Below, piece after piece: positions 26,580 through 35,195 of a stretch of 64,000 nucleotides of DNA; position 1 is the first letter of the stretch; each line of letters starts with the position of its first letter. Made by a program: the position numbers and the translations under genes. The notes below the pieces were generated by a model. The model was not told the origin of the DNA. It was given only the letters and a program-made list of their open reading frames with translations, and did no database searches. The stretch covers positions 9,943 through 73,942 of the forward strand of contig PCXZ01000023.1 in assembly GCA_002762985.1 (NCBI GenBank), read 5' to 3'. This DNA comes from Candidatus Woesearchaeota archaeon CG10_big_fil_rev_8_21_14_0_10_44_13. GTDB taxonomy: Archaea; Nanobdellota; Nanobdellia; Woesearchaeales; UBA12501.

Positions 26580-26738
26580 TCATCTTTTCTTTTGCTTGAG
26601 CTCAGCATCCCCTTTCAGCCTCTCAAGAGCGACCTCTATGAGGTGGGATTTATTCCTGTATTTTGTCTTATCGCTAAGCTCAGAATCTATCCATCTGACA
26701 AGCTCTTCATCGATTGTTGCTGAAATCGGCTTTTTCAT
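26580..26738 (-). CDS. Ribbon-helix-helix regulator upstream of arlI
   Basis: 52 residues: KKPISATIDEELVRWIDSE, then KYRNKSHLIEVALERLKGD and a Lys-rich tail. The strand-helix-helix pattern and the R-N-K-S-H turn match CopG-like DNA-binding proteins and the RHH gene at 15695. It is oriented with arlI-arlJ and ends 120 nt before arlI, so it may control that operon. It is too short to carry more than the DNA-binding fold. The stretch from 26739 to 26990 upstream is AT-rich intergenic DNA holding divergent promoters. Confidence 0.85.
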   Translation of the reverse strand: MKKPISATIDEELVRWIDSELSDKTKYRNKSHLIEVALERLKGDAELKQKKR

Positions 26739-26960
26739 CAGTAAAACCCTTATGGCCCCGTTTAGCCCATTATAGGCCTATTATAAACTATATTTTAAAT
26801 AATTTTCTATATTTTATAAGATATTATATATTTTATCTTATTTTCATCTTATATGCTTTCTTATCTTATCTCATCAATGGGCCGTTATATCCTGAAGGAA
26901 TCATACTACTAGGAAGTGGTCTGTCTTCTGAAATACCACATAAATGCCCTTTAAATAAAA

Positions 26961-26968
26961 TTTATATA
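26961..26968 (+). promoter_or_regulatory. TATA box of the ArlC/D/E-like gene
   Basis: TTTATATA centred 26-27 nt before the ATG at 26991; leaderless start predicted. Confidence 0.65.
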
Positions 26969-26990
26969 CTCCACCCCTTTTATTTTATAT

Positions 26991-27518
26991 ATGGCAGAGG
27001 AAAAAAAAGAGGGCGGCTTTGCAGGCATGAACCTTTTTGGGGGCAAAAAAGACGGCTCAAAAGGAATGGATGCGGGCGGATCATTTTTCGGCAAACATGA
27101 AGAATCCCAGCCATTCCAGGTCACTGATCTTTCTAACCAGATGAACAACCTCGGCAGAAGGCTGAAGATGCTTGAGGAGAGGCACACGACCCTCAGGAAC
27201 ACCACCCAGCTTACAGACCAGAATGTCCTTGAGTTCAGCAAAGATATAAACAGGAACCTCAAGATGACGCATGCCGAGCTTCTTGAACTGAGGAAAGATT
27301 TCAATGATCTGAAGGAGAAAGTGAAGCTGATAGTCAAGGAGCTCAAGGATACTGCAAAAAGCGATGATGTGAAGCTCCTGGAAAGGTATATAAACCTGTG
27401 GGAGCCCGTCAATTTTGTGACAAAGAATGATGTCGATAAGATTGTCGAAGATAAGGTGGCTGAATTGATGCAGGGGCAGCCGGATATAGGGTTAGAGAGA
27501 AAACCGGAGCGATTTTAG
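26991..27518 (+). CDS. ArlC/D/E-like coiled-coil accessory protein
   Basis: 175 residues. A Gly-rich flexible N-terminus (GGFAGMNLFGGKKDG) leads to a coiled coil of about 85 residues (SNQMNNLGRRLKMLEERH through LRKDFNDLKEKVKLIVKEL). The C-terminal part LLERYINLWEPVNFVTKNDVDKIVEDKV matches the conserved Y-h-x-x-h-x-P-h-x-F-V-T-x-x-E/D-V element of ArlC/ArlD/ArlE (FlaC/D/E). Those proteins form a cytosolic ring or scaffold around the ArlI-ArlJ motor and link it to chemotaxis in euryarchaea. Divergently encoded beside arlI, which supports the call. Short of the archaeal norm for ArlD, near the norm for ArlC. Confidence 0.78.
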   Translation: MAEEKKEGGFAGMNLFGGKKDGSKGMDAGGSFFGKHEESQPFQVTDLSNQMNNLGRRLKMLEERHTTLRNTTQLTDQNVLEFSKDINRNLKMTHAELLELRKDFNDLKEKVKLIVKELKDTAKSDDVKLLERYINLWEPVNFVTKNDVDKIVEDKVAELMQGQPDIGLERKPERF

Positions 27519-27644
27519 GAAAATCATCTCAGGGAACCAAATAAAGGAACTGATTTAGAAAAAACGATTCACAAGCGATAGAACAAATAATAATATATAC
27601 TGGTTATCACTAAGGATGTCATAAGAGGGGATCAAGACATTAAA

Positions 27645-28340
27645 ATGGCGCTTTTGAAGGATGTATTCGCAAAAAAGACCTTTGAGCCTATGCAGAGAGG
27701 AGGCGTTTCTGACGTCCCCACAGAAAAGGTCCTTGTGATGAGGGAACAGGGCCTCTCAAGCAATCAGATCGTAGAGGCTTTGCAGAGAGAGGGTTATCCG
27801 CTGGACCTGATCAATAATGCCGTGAATCAAGCAGATATTAAAGAAGGAGTGCTTACTCCGCAAAAAGGTGATATTATGCCAAACATGCCGCCGCCTATGC
27901 AAGGGCCGGGCCAGATGGGTCCGCCGCCAGCAATGGGGCCTATGCAGATGCCCATGCCTCAGATGGGGCCTATGCAGCAGGGATACCCTGAGCAGACATC
28001 GAATGAAGACAGGATACAGGAGATAGCAGAGGCCATAATAGATGAGAAATGGTCAGAGCTCATCTCCAATGTCAATAAAGTGATAGAATGGAAGGATGTA
28101 GCAGAGACAAGGATAGCCAAGATCGAGCAGCAGCTCAGCGATATAAAGGGCAATTTTGACAGGCTGCATGAAGGCGTCCTCGGGAAGCTCACCGATTATG
28201 ACAAGGGCATAAGGGAGGTAGGTGTTGAGATAAAGGCCCTTGAAAAGGTATTTCAGAAAGTCCTGCCAGGTTTCATCGAGAATGTGAACGAGCTTTCAAG
28301 GATAACCTCGACGATGAAGAAGCAGCCTTTTAAGAAATAA
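27645..28340 (+). CDS. Coiled-coil protein with UBA-like N-terminus and Pro/Met-rich linker
   Basis: 231 residues. Residues 20-65 (SDVPTEKVLVMREQGLSSNQIVEALQREGYPLDLINNAV) resemble a three-helix UBA-like or SWIM-type fold. A linker at about 80-115 is made of repeated P-M-Q-M-G-P units. The C-terminal 110 residues form a coiled coil (EKWSELISNVNKVIEWKDVAETRIAKIEQQLSDIKGNF). It follows the ArlC-like gene, and a GAGGGGATC ribosome site precedes it by about 15 nt. The coiled coil and neighbourhood suggest a scaffold of the same filament machine. No family name can be given with confidence. Confidence 0.72.
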   Translation: MALLKDVFAKKTFEPMQRGGVSDVPTEKVLVMREQGLSSNQIVEALQREGYPLDLINNAVNQADIKEGVLTPQKGDIMPNMPPPMQGPGQMGPPPAMGPMQMPMPQMGPMQQGYPEQTSNEDRIQEIAEAIIDEKWSELISNVNKVIEWKDVAETRIAKIEQQLSDIKGNFDRLHEGVLGKLTDYDKGIREVGVEIKALEKVFQKVLPGFIENVNELSRITSTMKKQPFKK

Positions 28341-28372
28341 TCTCATCAACTATCTTATTTTTTTCTTTATTA

Positions 28373-28678
28373 TTATATCAAGTGATCATACAGTATTTCC
28401 TCGCAATTCTGCGCAATCTCCTTGCTTGATGGTTTCGGTTCACCATCAAGAACATGCATGAAGATAGCATAAGCTATTTCGACGGGAGTCTCATCAATTG
28501 GTGTGCGGAGGACATCATCGCTCACTGTGTGGCCATACTTGTCTTTGAGATAATCCTGCCTTCTGCGGATAAACCTCCTATCTGATGAGCGCCCGGCATG
28601 CGCTATGACATGGAGCATGCCTTCTAATTCTATGGCGAGTTCTTCTAACAGGATATCTTTTTTTCTGGCCATTAACAT
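28373..28678 (-). CDS. Small helical protein of unknown function
   Basis: 101 residues, perhaps 99 if the second Met is the start. Charged and helical with no signal or membrane segment (EELAIELEGMLHVIAHAGRSSDRRF, RRRQDYLKDKYGHTVSDDVLRT, EEILYDHLI). It is convergent with the coiled-coil gene and lies downstream of three tandem membrane-protein genes in their direction, 89 nt after the last. Not recognised; coding is supported by good codon structure and absence of any competing frame. Confidence 0.62.
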   Translation of the reverse strand: MLMARKKDILLEELAIELEGMLHVIAHAGRSSDRRFIRRRQDYLKDKYGHTVSDDVLRTPIDETPVEIAYAIFMHVLDGEPKPSSKEIAQNCEEILYDHLI

Positions 28679-28767
28679 TAACCTAGGAACTGCTTTATTT
28701 TTTAGTTAATCCTTTCTTTATTCCCTTATCACAATCTGCAGAAATATAAATTTAACTGTTCTTTTTC

Positions 28768-29340
28768 TCACGTATGCGGCACAGTCGCGAGAAGGGCTAT
28801 CGTAAATGCCGCGACTAAGAAGATGAATATGAGCCCTATGACCTTGGGATGGAAGAATGTTGCGCCTATGTTCTTTGAGAAATCGCTTGTTGTAGTGCTT
28901 CCAGTGCCTGTTGCCGTTCCATCGCCTGTCTTGCCTGATCCTGAAAGGAATTTCTGGCCGTAGACTGAGCTGAATGATGCGATGACAATTATTATCCCCA
29001 CTATCACTATCACATATATGATCATCTTGTCCGATGATTTCAGCGCGCTCAGGACATCATCATCGCTGGCTCCGAATATCTTGTAAGCCATTATCATCAG
29101 CAGGATGAATATGAACAATAGCACGAACCATGGTATCATTATGCTTATAAGCTCGGTTATGTCAGGGATCATTATCACGAAAAAGCCAAGTATCAGCCCT
29201 ATCAGCATATGCAGGCCTTTGCTCTCGCCGAACATCTTCGTCCACTGCATGACCGCATAGACCACGACCATCACCAATATGAGGGTGAAAACAATAGAAA
29301 AGTGCTCCAAAAGTCCGCTAGATTCAAGAGGCGTTACCAT
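28768..29340 (-). CDS. Multi-pass membrane protein, third of three tandem paralogues
   Basis: 190 residues with five predicted membrane helices: FSIVFTLILVMVVVYAVM, LHMLIGLILGFFVIMIP, MIPWFVLLFIFILLMIMAY, MIIYVIVIVGIIIVIASF and VIGLIFIFLVAAFTIALLA. A Gly/Thr-rich loop (SGKTGDGTATGTGSTTTS) precedes the last helix. The spacing of the first three helices and the polar W-T-K-h-F-G element after helix 1 match the two genes upstream (H-K-T-K-I-L-G and E-K-T-K-I-F-G), so the three arose by tandem duplication. Function unknown. Their place beside ArlI/ArlJ suggests a membrane role in that apparatus. Confidence 0.78.
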   Translation of the reverse strand: MVTPLESSGLLEHFSIVFTLILVMVVVYAVMQWTKMFGESKGLHMLIGLILGFFVIMIPDITELISIMIPWFVLLFIFILLMIMAYKIFGASDDDVLSALKSSDKMIIYVIVIVGIIIVIASFSSVYGQKFLSGSGKTGDGTATGTGSTTTSDFSKNIGATFFHPKVIGLIFIFLVAAFTIALLATVPHT

Positions 29341-29378
29341 TTTCTCTTTTTTTAGGTTTAAATGTCAAAATAAAAAAT

Positions 29379-29954
29379 TTATTGCTTCCTGAAAAATTTT
29401 CCGACATTGTCGAAAAACTTCTCCCTTCTAGGCTTAGGCTCCTCTTTGGTTATGAACCACACTATCAGCGCGAATACGAGCAGGACAATGATCAATGACT
29501 GCGTTTCAGGGTCATCAAGCCAGTTCAGCCACGTCACTGTTGGCCAGAAGTTTGCTGCTGCTCCGAAGATGTATACAACAGCTATGAATGCGATCAGTGC
29601 TATCCCTCCTGAGATTGAGCTGCCTTCCCACATCGGGCCTACGCCGAATATCCCTACGAGCAGCAGCACCATGAGGACAAGTATTATCAGCAATGATACA
29701 TGCGGCAATGACTGGTTGATTATGTCAACTACATCATACTTTGAGCCCGGATTTGTCACATGCGGGATTATCACTGCAAGGGCCATTATCAGCGAGATCA
29801 TCACATTGAAATTTTTCTTCTCATCGCCCAGAATCTTGGTCTTGTGCAGTATAGCATATACTACTGTAAATACAAGCAGGAAGGGCATCAGAACGTCTGT
29901 AAGGCCCAGATCCTCAAGCTGTCTTATTGCATCATCAAAAGTTGCCATTTTCAC
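29379..29954 (-). CDS. Multi-pass membrane protein, second of three tandem paralogues
   Basis: 191 residues, start trimmed or not by two codons (MKMATFDDA). The N-terminus DDAIRQLEDLGLTDVLMPFLLVFTVVYAILHKTKILG is closely related to that of the next gene upstream. Then come the helices FNVMISLIMALAVIIP, HVSLLIILVLMVLLLVGIFGV, ISGGIALIAFIAVVYIFGAA and LIIVLLVFALIVWFI, and a basic tail EPKPRREKFF. Five membrane spans, small soluble loops. Gap to the following paralogue is 38 nt. No enzymatic motif seen. Confidence 0.8.
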   Translation of the reverse strand: MKMATFDDAIRQLEDLGLTDVLMPFLLVFTVVYAILHKTKILGDEKKNFNVMISLIMALAVIIPHVTNPGSKYDVVDIINQSLPHVSLLIILVLMVLLLVGIFGVGPMWEGSSISGGIALIAFIAVVYIFGAAANFWPTVTWLNWLDDPETQSLIIVLLVFALIVWFITKEEPKPRREKFFDNVGKFFRKQ

Positions 29955-30019
29955 TCACCTTTTTGTTTTATTGTTTGTTATCTGCTATTTTTTATGATCT
30001 GTCGATCATCTGACCATAA

Positions 30020-30595
30020 TCAGTCCTTTTTTGCTTCCTTCTTGACCTTCTTATCGGATGTGATGAACAATATCGCTCCGATAAGCACTATGACAAGTAT
30101 GATTGAGGCAGTGTAGTTCGCTGCCCAGTTGCCTTTTAGGAAATCCCACAGCCACTCAAGCCAGCTTTCGCCGCTGTCAAGCTTTATGGAATCCATGAAT
30201 ATAAGGATTATGCCGATGAGCATCGCCACCATGAAAAATGTTCTCCAGCCGCCCTCTAACAGCACCTTCTCATCATAATGATAGAATGAACCTATCAGCA
30301 GGAGGAAGCATACTGAGATCAGAAGCAGGAGGAATACCCTCCCCATGGAGTCATTTATCGCTCCGACAAGCTTTGACGAGGCGATGACTATGAATCCTAC
30401 GATGAAACCGACCATCGCATTGAGGTTCTTTTTTGTGTATTCTTCCCCTCCTATCTTGATCGTGCCGAATATCTTTGTCTTCTCGAGTATCGCGAACATT
30501 ATAGTGAAGACGAGCAGGAAGGGCAAAACAACATCATAAATCCCTAATTTTACAAAGAAATCTATACCTCCTCTGAATACAGATTGTTCTGCCAT
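30020..30595 (-). CDS. Multi-pass membrane protein, first of three tandem paralogues
   Basis: 191 residues. GGIDFFVKLGIYDVVLPFLLVFTIMFAILEKTKIFG is the family's amphipathic start plus first helix. NLNAMVGFIVGFIVIAS, VFLLLLISVCFLLLIGSF, TFFMVAMLIGIILIFM and ASIILVIVLIGAILFI give the other spans, and the protein ends in a Lys-rich cytosolic tail. It leads a three-gene operon with its own TATA box. The shared helix-1 motif L-P-F-L-L-V-F-T-h-h-x-A-I-L-x-K-T-K is the best query for finding relatives. Unknown function. Confidence 0.8.
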   Translation of the reverse strand: MAEQSVFRGGIDFFVKLGIYDVVLPFLLVFTIMFAILEKTKIFGTIKIGGEEYTKKNLNAMVGFIVGFIVIASSKLVGAINDSMGRVFLLLLISVCFLLLIGSFYHYDEKVLLEGGWRTFFMVAMLIGIILIFMDSIKLDSGESWLEWLWDFLKGNWAANYTASIILVIVLIGAILFITSDKKVKKEAKKD

Positions 30596-30619
30596 AAGGC
30601 CATTTAAATACGAGTAGTA

Positions 30620-30627
30620 TATATAAA
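30620..30627 (-). promoter_or_regulatory. TATA box of the triple membrane-protein operon
   Basis: Minus-strand TTTATATA within a longer TA run, centred about 28 nt before the ATG at 30595; leaderless start predicted. Confidence 0.6.
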
Positions 30628-30742
30628 ATTTTCGTTTTTAGGCCTCTTAAACCCCATTAAGCCATTTATAAACAATTTTAAAAACATTTATAAAGAAAAA
30701 GCCGATTAAATTTGCCAATAATCTCTTTGGAGGAGGATCCAT

Positions 30743-31342
30743 ATGGCTGAAAAAAAGGCTCAAAATGATGATGCAATAGGCAAAATAACCGATTTCCTGT
30801 ATGAGACAGGCCAGCTCAAAAGGGTGAAGAGGTCAGGCTGGTGGCTCATTGGGGTGGATAACCCTGAGAATGTCGCAGAGCATAGCTTCAGGGCAGCTGT
30901 TGTAGGTTATTTCCTTGCGAAGATGGAGAGGGTTGACACTGACAAGGTCGTCCAGATGTGCCTGTTCAATGACCTTCACGAATCAAGGATAAACGACCTG
31001 CATAAAGTGGGCCATCGCTACATAGATTTTAGGGAAGCCGAGACAAAGGCAAACAGGGAGCAGACATCAGGCATTGGCGATGCTGGCAGGGAGATATTCT
31101 CATTGCATGAGGAATTCCAGGCGCAGAAGACAAGAGAGTCCATTGTCGCAAGGGATGCTGACCTTCTTGAGAACGCATTGCAGGCAAGGGAATACATGAA
31201 GGTAGGCTATGCTGATGCGCAGAACTGGATAGATAACATCTGGAAGATCATTGCGACAGAATCCGGCAAGAAGCTGCTGTGCGAGATAGAGAAGACGGAT
31301 CCGAATGACTGGTGGAAAGGGCTGAAGAGGATTGAGAGGTGA
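30743..31342 (+). CDS. HD-domain nucleotidase-like hydrolase (YfbR/HDDC2 family)
   Basis: 199 residues. The metal-binding HD pattern is present: the first His in NVAEHSFRAAVVGYF near 55, the FNDLHESRINDLHKVGHRYID region near 82-95 holding the H-D-like ligands, and a late Asp in RDADLLENALQAREY near 145. Family members remove phosphate from deoxynucleoside monophosphates in a divalent-metal-dependent way. The strict HD doublet is written here as N-D-L-H-E, which is normal for HDDC2-type proteins. It starts with a strong GGAGGAGG ribosome site. Swivel gene SW8 follows after 3 nt, so they are co-transcribed. Confidence 0.84.
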   Translation: MAEKKAQNDDAIGKITDFLYETGQLKRVKRSGWWLIGVDNPENVAEHSFRAAVVGYFLAKMERVDTDKVVQMCLFNDLHESRINDLHKVGHRYIDFREAETKANREQTSGIGDAGREIFSLHEEFQAQKTRESIVARDADLLENALQAREYMKVGYADAQNWIDNIWKIIATESGKKLLCEIEKTDPNDWWKGLKRIER

Positions 31343-31345
31343 GGG

Positions 31346-32818
31346 ATGTCCGCACATCAAGATTATATCGAGATAGCCGGCCACAAATGGTTCACCACCA
31401 TACACAGGACAATGTCATTCTGGCACCAATGCCTGTCAGCCTATGGGCAATATCATCACGCAAAAGATTTTGGCGTCAATGCAGGGCTTATCCAGCTTGC
31501 AATAATATCTGATGGGATTAATACGGATCTCTTCCATTATAAGGAGAATGAATATATTTACAACAAGGCGGTGTTAAAAGCCCTCAATTCGAAAGGCAAA
31601 GTCAAAGCTCTCCATGATAGATATAAAAGATTTGCGAAAGAACTTATTGATTCATTGAACAGATGCAATAAAAAATTGAATGAGTCAAACCTAAGGGATT
31701 TCATGAGAAAGTACAGGCTGTTTTGCGCCGGGTTGCATCTGACTACAACTATCGGCAGGCAGGGTGCAGATCTCCTTTCAGAAGAACTGAGAAAGTTGGG
31801 GGCGGATGATTCCGAAATCCCGAAAATAATATCCTCAATAACCTACCCCCTTCATCACACCCCTTTATTCAATTCGCAGCTGGATCTGCTCAAAATAGCA
31901 ATGGATATCCAGAAAAAGAAGATAAAACAAAAACAGGCCGATTCAAGGCTAAACGGCTGGCTCGATAAACATGGGCCTATCCCAATCAACTTTTGCGGGA
32001 ATCCTTGGAACTTTGAAGATGCAGAAAATCAGCTTAAATATGCCCTAAAAAAAGATTGTGCAAAAGAGATAAAATCTTTTGGGATAATCCATAAAGATAA
32101 GTTAAAGAATGCAAAAAATACCTTGAAAACACTCAATAATCCAAGAGTGACACTTCTCTCATATATCCTCTCAGAAGGGACATATCTTAACGAATACAGG
32201 AAAAATGTTTTCTCAAGGGTCTCCTTGGAGTTCAGGCCGATGTTCAAGAAGATTGCAGGGATGTCAGGATCAGAGGACTGGAGAGACTGTTTTTACCTGA
32301 AGCCAGAAGAATTTATCGATATAATCAAAGGGAAAAAGATCAGCTTAAACAACATTAAACATGAAAGAAAGATTGCTGGACTGGTTATGGGCAAAGATGG
32401 AGAGCTAGAACTCCTGAGCCAGGGGGATGTTCAGATGGTCATGGATTACCTAAATGAGATGCATGGCAGATCAGGTTCCGCACCACGCATCTCAGAATCA
32501 TATGTCCGGGGTTTTGCAGCAAGCAGGGGCATAATCACGGGAAAAGCAAAGATAATCCTCAATACGAATGATTTTGGAAAGCTGGAAGCAGGAGATATCC
32601 TAATCACAACCATGACCTCTGTTGATTTCATCCCAGTGATGGAGAAAGTAGCAGCCTTTGTCACAAACGAAGGAGGCATAACCTGCCATGCCTCAATCGT
32701 TTCAAGAGAGATGAACAAGCCGTGCGTCATAGGCACTAAGATAGCGACGAAGATTTTTAAGGACGGCGACCTTGTCGAGGTTGATGCTGACAAGGGCATC
32801 GTGAGGAAAATAAAATGA
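31346..32818 (+). CDS. SW8: stand-alone phosphohistidine-swivel protein
   Basis: 490 residues. The swivel domain runs VRGFAASRGIITGKAKIIL, ITTMTSVDFIPVMEKV, TNEGGITCHASIVSRE with His 448, GDLVEVDADKG. Two family positions differ: TDEGG is TNEGG (as in many PEP synthases) and HAA is HAS. The helical half is divergent (INFCGNPWNFED in place of the N-N-Y motif; LNEYRKNVFS as the Arg helix near 290, then YLKPEEF). The middle of the gene is more A/T-rich than neighbouring genes. A GAGGTGAGGG site precedes the start; the stop is shared with SW9 by ATGA. It belongs to a second swivel locus about 19 kb from the first. Confidence 0.84.
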   Translation: MSAHQDYIEIAGHKWFTTIHRTMSFWHQCLSAYGQYHHAKDFGVNAGLIQLAIISDGINTDLFHYKENEYIYNKAVLKALNSKGKVKALHDRYKRFAKELIDSLNRCNKKLNESNLRDFMRKYRLFCAGLHLTTTIGRQGADLLSEELRKLGADDSEIPKIISSITYPLHHTPLFNSQLDLLKIAMDIQKKKIKQKQADSRLNGWLDKHGPIPINFCGNPWNFEDAENQLKYALKKDCAKEIKSFGIIHKDKLKNAKNTLKTLNNPRVTLLSYILSEGTYLNEYRKNVFSRVSLEFRPMFKKIAGMSGSEDWRDCFYLKPEEFIDIIKGKKISLNNIKHERKIAGLVMGKDGELELLSQGDVQMVMDYLNEMHGRSGSAPRISESYVRGFAASRGIITGKAKIILNTNDFGKLEAGDILITTMTSVDFIPVMEKVAAFVTNEGGITCHASIVSREMNKPCVIGTKIATKIFKDGDLVEVDADKGIVRKIK

Positions 32819-34215
32819 GCGATTACATCTTCTTATGGGGCAATTCCCAATCTAATCTGACCCTCCAGGCAAACATTGTTTCTGCATTAAGGCACAAGGA
32901 TATCCCCTGGAACCGCATAGAAAAGATGGTGCTTGTGTCAAGAAACAACAGGATATACTGCTTTCATTCCAAAAAGAGCGCGATTCATGATAAGGAGCTC
33001 AGCAGGAAGTTTTTTGACAAAAAATTCGCCGAAAAACTTTTTAAAAGAATGAACACGGATTACGCAAAGCATTGGAAATTCTTTGATGTCATGTGGAAAA
33101 CCGACTACTCAAGATTATCGGATAAAGACCTTATGAAACATCTGACAAAAGCCATTGACAACTGGTCGCTGATCATAGGATATTTCAGGGCAACACAAAC
33201 AACCTCAACCCATTACCTGGATGAGAAACTAAAAAAGATTTTTGGAGACAAGGACACATCATTATTGATGCTCTCTCCAGAGCTTGACAGCGCAAACAGG
33301 GAGATCATATCGTGGCAGAATCTTGTCAAGTGCCATTATTCCGGGAAAAAACTGCTGAATCACGCCAGAAAATACCCCTGGGTTGTAGCCTTTCACTTGA
33401 CCTATAAGGATGTCATCGACACCCTCAGGCATAGATTTGAATATGACAGGAAGAACCTCCTATGGAGGGATGTGAGAAAAGAAAAGGAAGAATTGAAAAA
33501 AAAGCAGAAACAGATTCTTAAGAATAAGCCCCATCTTAAACCGGTTGTTGATATTGTCCAAAAACTGGCATTGTCGCGAATGCAGATAAAATCATGCTGG
33601 GCGGGTACCGACTTTTATCTTATGCCTTTAATAAATGAGATCTCTAAAAGAACAGGGGAATCTGTACAAAGCATATCAAAATATTATCTTATTGAAGAAA
33701 TAAAAATGTTGCTTGATGGCAGATTATTATCGGAACAAGAGAAGCAGAACAGAAAACTATGTTTTGTCGGACTCCTGAAAGACGGGAAAGAAATATATGA
33801 ATCCGGGGATGAGGCAGAAAAACTCGCAAAAAAAGAGTTGAAAGACCTATATGAAGTAAAGGAAACCAGCGAGATAAAAGGCGATACGGCAAACCCGGGC
33901 AATGTTGTCGGCATAGCAAGAATTCTAGAATCAAATAATGTCGAGCAGACAAGGGGGCTTAGGGCGTCATTCAAAAAAGGCGAGATACTCATAACACAAA
34001 TGACCCAGCCAAGCATTATGGATATTGCTGGCAGGGCTTCTGCAATAGTGACTGATGAGGGTGGCATGCTGTCTCATGCAGCGATAATCTCAAGGGAATT
34101 TGATATCCCATGCATAGTTGGCACGCATTTCGCAACAACATTGATAAAAGATGGTGAAATGATTGAAGTCGACGCCAACAAAGGAACCGTTAGGAAAATA
34201 AAAAAAATCAGATAA
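32815..34215 (+). CDS. SW9: stand-alone phosphohistidine-swivel protein, most divergent
   Basis: 466 residues. The swivel domain has IKGDTANPGNVVGIARIL, a longer loop with EQTRGLRASFKKGEILITQMTQPSIMDIAGRA, then TDEGGMLSHAAIISRE with His 421 and GEMIEVDANKG. In the helical half the N-N-Y motif is absent (HARKYPWVVAFHL) and the Arg helix has become MQIKSCWAGTDFY, so if that helix binds phosphate in other members it may not here. YYLIEEIKMLL keeps the final E-E element. Coupled to SW8 by ATGA; the M29 aminopeptidase gene starts 19 nt later. Confidence 0.82.
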   Translation: MSDYIFLWGNSQSNLTLQANIVSALRHKDIPWNRIEKMVLVSRNNRIYCFHSKKSAIHDKELSRKFFDKKFAEKLFKRMNTDYAKHWKFFDVMWKTDYSRLSDKDLMKHLTKAIDNWSLIIGYFRATQTTSTHYLDEKLKKIFGDKDTSLLMLSPELDSANREIISWQNLVKCHYSGKKLLNHARKYPWVVAFHLTYKDVIDTLRHRFEYDRKNLLWRDVRKEKEELKKKQKQILKNKPHLKPVVDIVQKLALSRMQIKSCWAGTDFYLMPLINEISKRTGESVQSISKYYLIEEIKMLLDGRLLSEQEKQNRKLCFVGLLKDGKEIYESGDEAEKLAKKELKDLYEVKETSEIKGDTANPGNVVGIARILESNNVEQTRGLRASFKKGEILITQMTQPSIMDIAGRASAIVTDEGGMLSHAAIISREFDIPCIVGTHFATTLIKDGEMIEVDANKGTVRKIKKIR

Positions 34216-34234
34216 AAAACAGCCAAAAATAAAA

Positions 34235-35194
34235 ATGCCAACCCTAAAAAAATCCGCAATAACAACGCTCAGACAGTGCTTAGCGCTGAAGAAGCACGAG
34301 AACCTCCTCATAGTCGCAGACAGGACAAAGACAAGGATAGCGAACGAGCTCTTCAAGCAGGGCATAAAGCTCTGCAGGAATGTTCTCCTGATTTGGATCC
34401 CAGAAGGAAGGGTCAATGGCGAAGAACCGCCAAAAGCAGCTGCAGAATTGATGAAAAAATATGATGTCATAATCTGCGTGACTCAGAAATCCCTGACCCA
34501 CACCAATGCAGTGAGGATTGCAAGGAAAACAGGAAGGAAAGCAAGGGTTGCAACAATGCCGGGCATAACTGAAGCGATATTCAGAAGAGGCATGTCAGCT
34601 GATTATAAGAAGATATCCGGCCTGACAGACAGGCTAAAAGCTGTGCTCAGGAAGGCAAAGAAGTTAAGGGTCACGGCAAGGATAGGGACTGATATCACAA
34701 TGGGCAGGGGAGTGATGGAATTCGGCAACAAAGAAGGCATCATCCACAAAAAAGGCGATCTCAACAATCTTCCTGCAGGCGAAGCGGCCTTTGTGCCGGT
34801 CTACAGGAGCGCTGAAGGGGTTTTCATGATAGATGCGTCGATAGACGGCGTAGGAAAACTCGACAGGCCTATAAAAGTGACAGTCAAAAATGGCTATGCT
34901 ATGAAGATAGAAGGGGGGAAAGCAGCCGATAACCTCAGGAAACTACTGAGAAGCTGCGGAAAAGAGGCATTTAACATCGCAGAGCTCGGCATAGGCACAA
35001 ATGACAGGGCAAAGATATGCAAGAATGTGCTTGAGGACGAGAAAGTGATGGGCACTGCCCATATCGCACTTGGAAGCAGCAAAGGCCTTGGCGGGAACAT
35101 ATATGCGAAATGCCATCTCGATGGTGTATTCAAGAAACCAACAATCTATGCTGATGGAAAGATTATTATAAAAGAAGGGATATTCATGATTTAA
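34235..35194 (+). CDS. M29-family (thermophilic) aminopeptidase
   Basis: 319 residues, a little shorter than the roughly 400 of AmpS/aminopeptidase T. The C-terminal signature is clear: FNIAELGIGTNDRAKICKNVLEDEKVMGTAHIALGSSKGLGGN, then KCHLDGVFKKPTIYADG, which supplies the E, E, H, H and D metal ligands of the family. The N-terminal half (LLIVADRTKTRIANELFKQG, ICVTQKSLTHTNAVRIARKTG) matches archaeal leucyl-aminopeptidase-like proteins. It trims N-terminal residues of peptides in the cytosol. Third of five genes transcribed with SW8 and SW9; whether the peptidase and swivel proteins act together is unknown. Confidence 0.88.
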   Translation: MPTLKKSAITTLRQCLALKKHENLLIVADRTKTRIANELFKQGIKLCRNVLLIWIPEGRVNGEEPPKAAAELMKKYDVIICVTQKSLTHTNAVRIARKTGRKARVATMPGITEAIFRRGMSADYKKISGLTDRLKAVLRKAKKLRVTARIGTDITMGRGVMEFGNKEGIIHKKGDLNNLPAGEAAFVPVYRSAEGVFMIDASIDGVGKLDRPIKVTVKNGYAMKIEGGKAADNLRKLLRSCGKEAFNIAELGIGTNDRAKICKNVLEDEKVMGTAHIALGSSKGLGGNIYAKCHLDGVFKKPTIYADGKIIIKEGIFMI

Positions 35195-35195
35195 A

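Noticed and set aside
30730-30745. GGATCC-ATATG at the HD gene start as a cloning scar
   Set aside because: A chance combination of restriction-like words; the flanking sequence is native and continuous, with a normal GGAGGAGG ribosome site.
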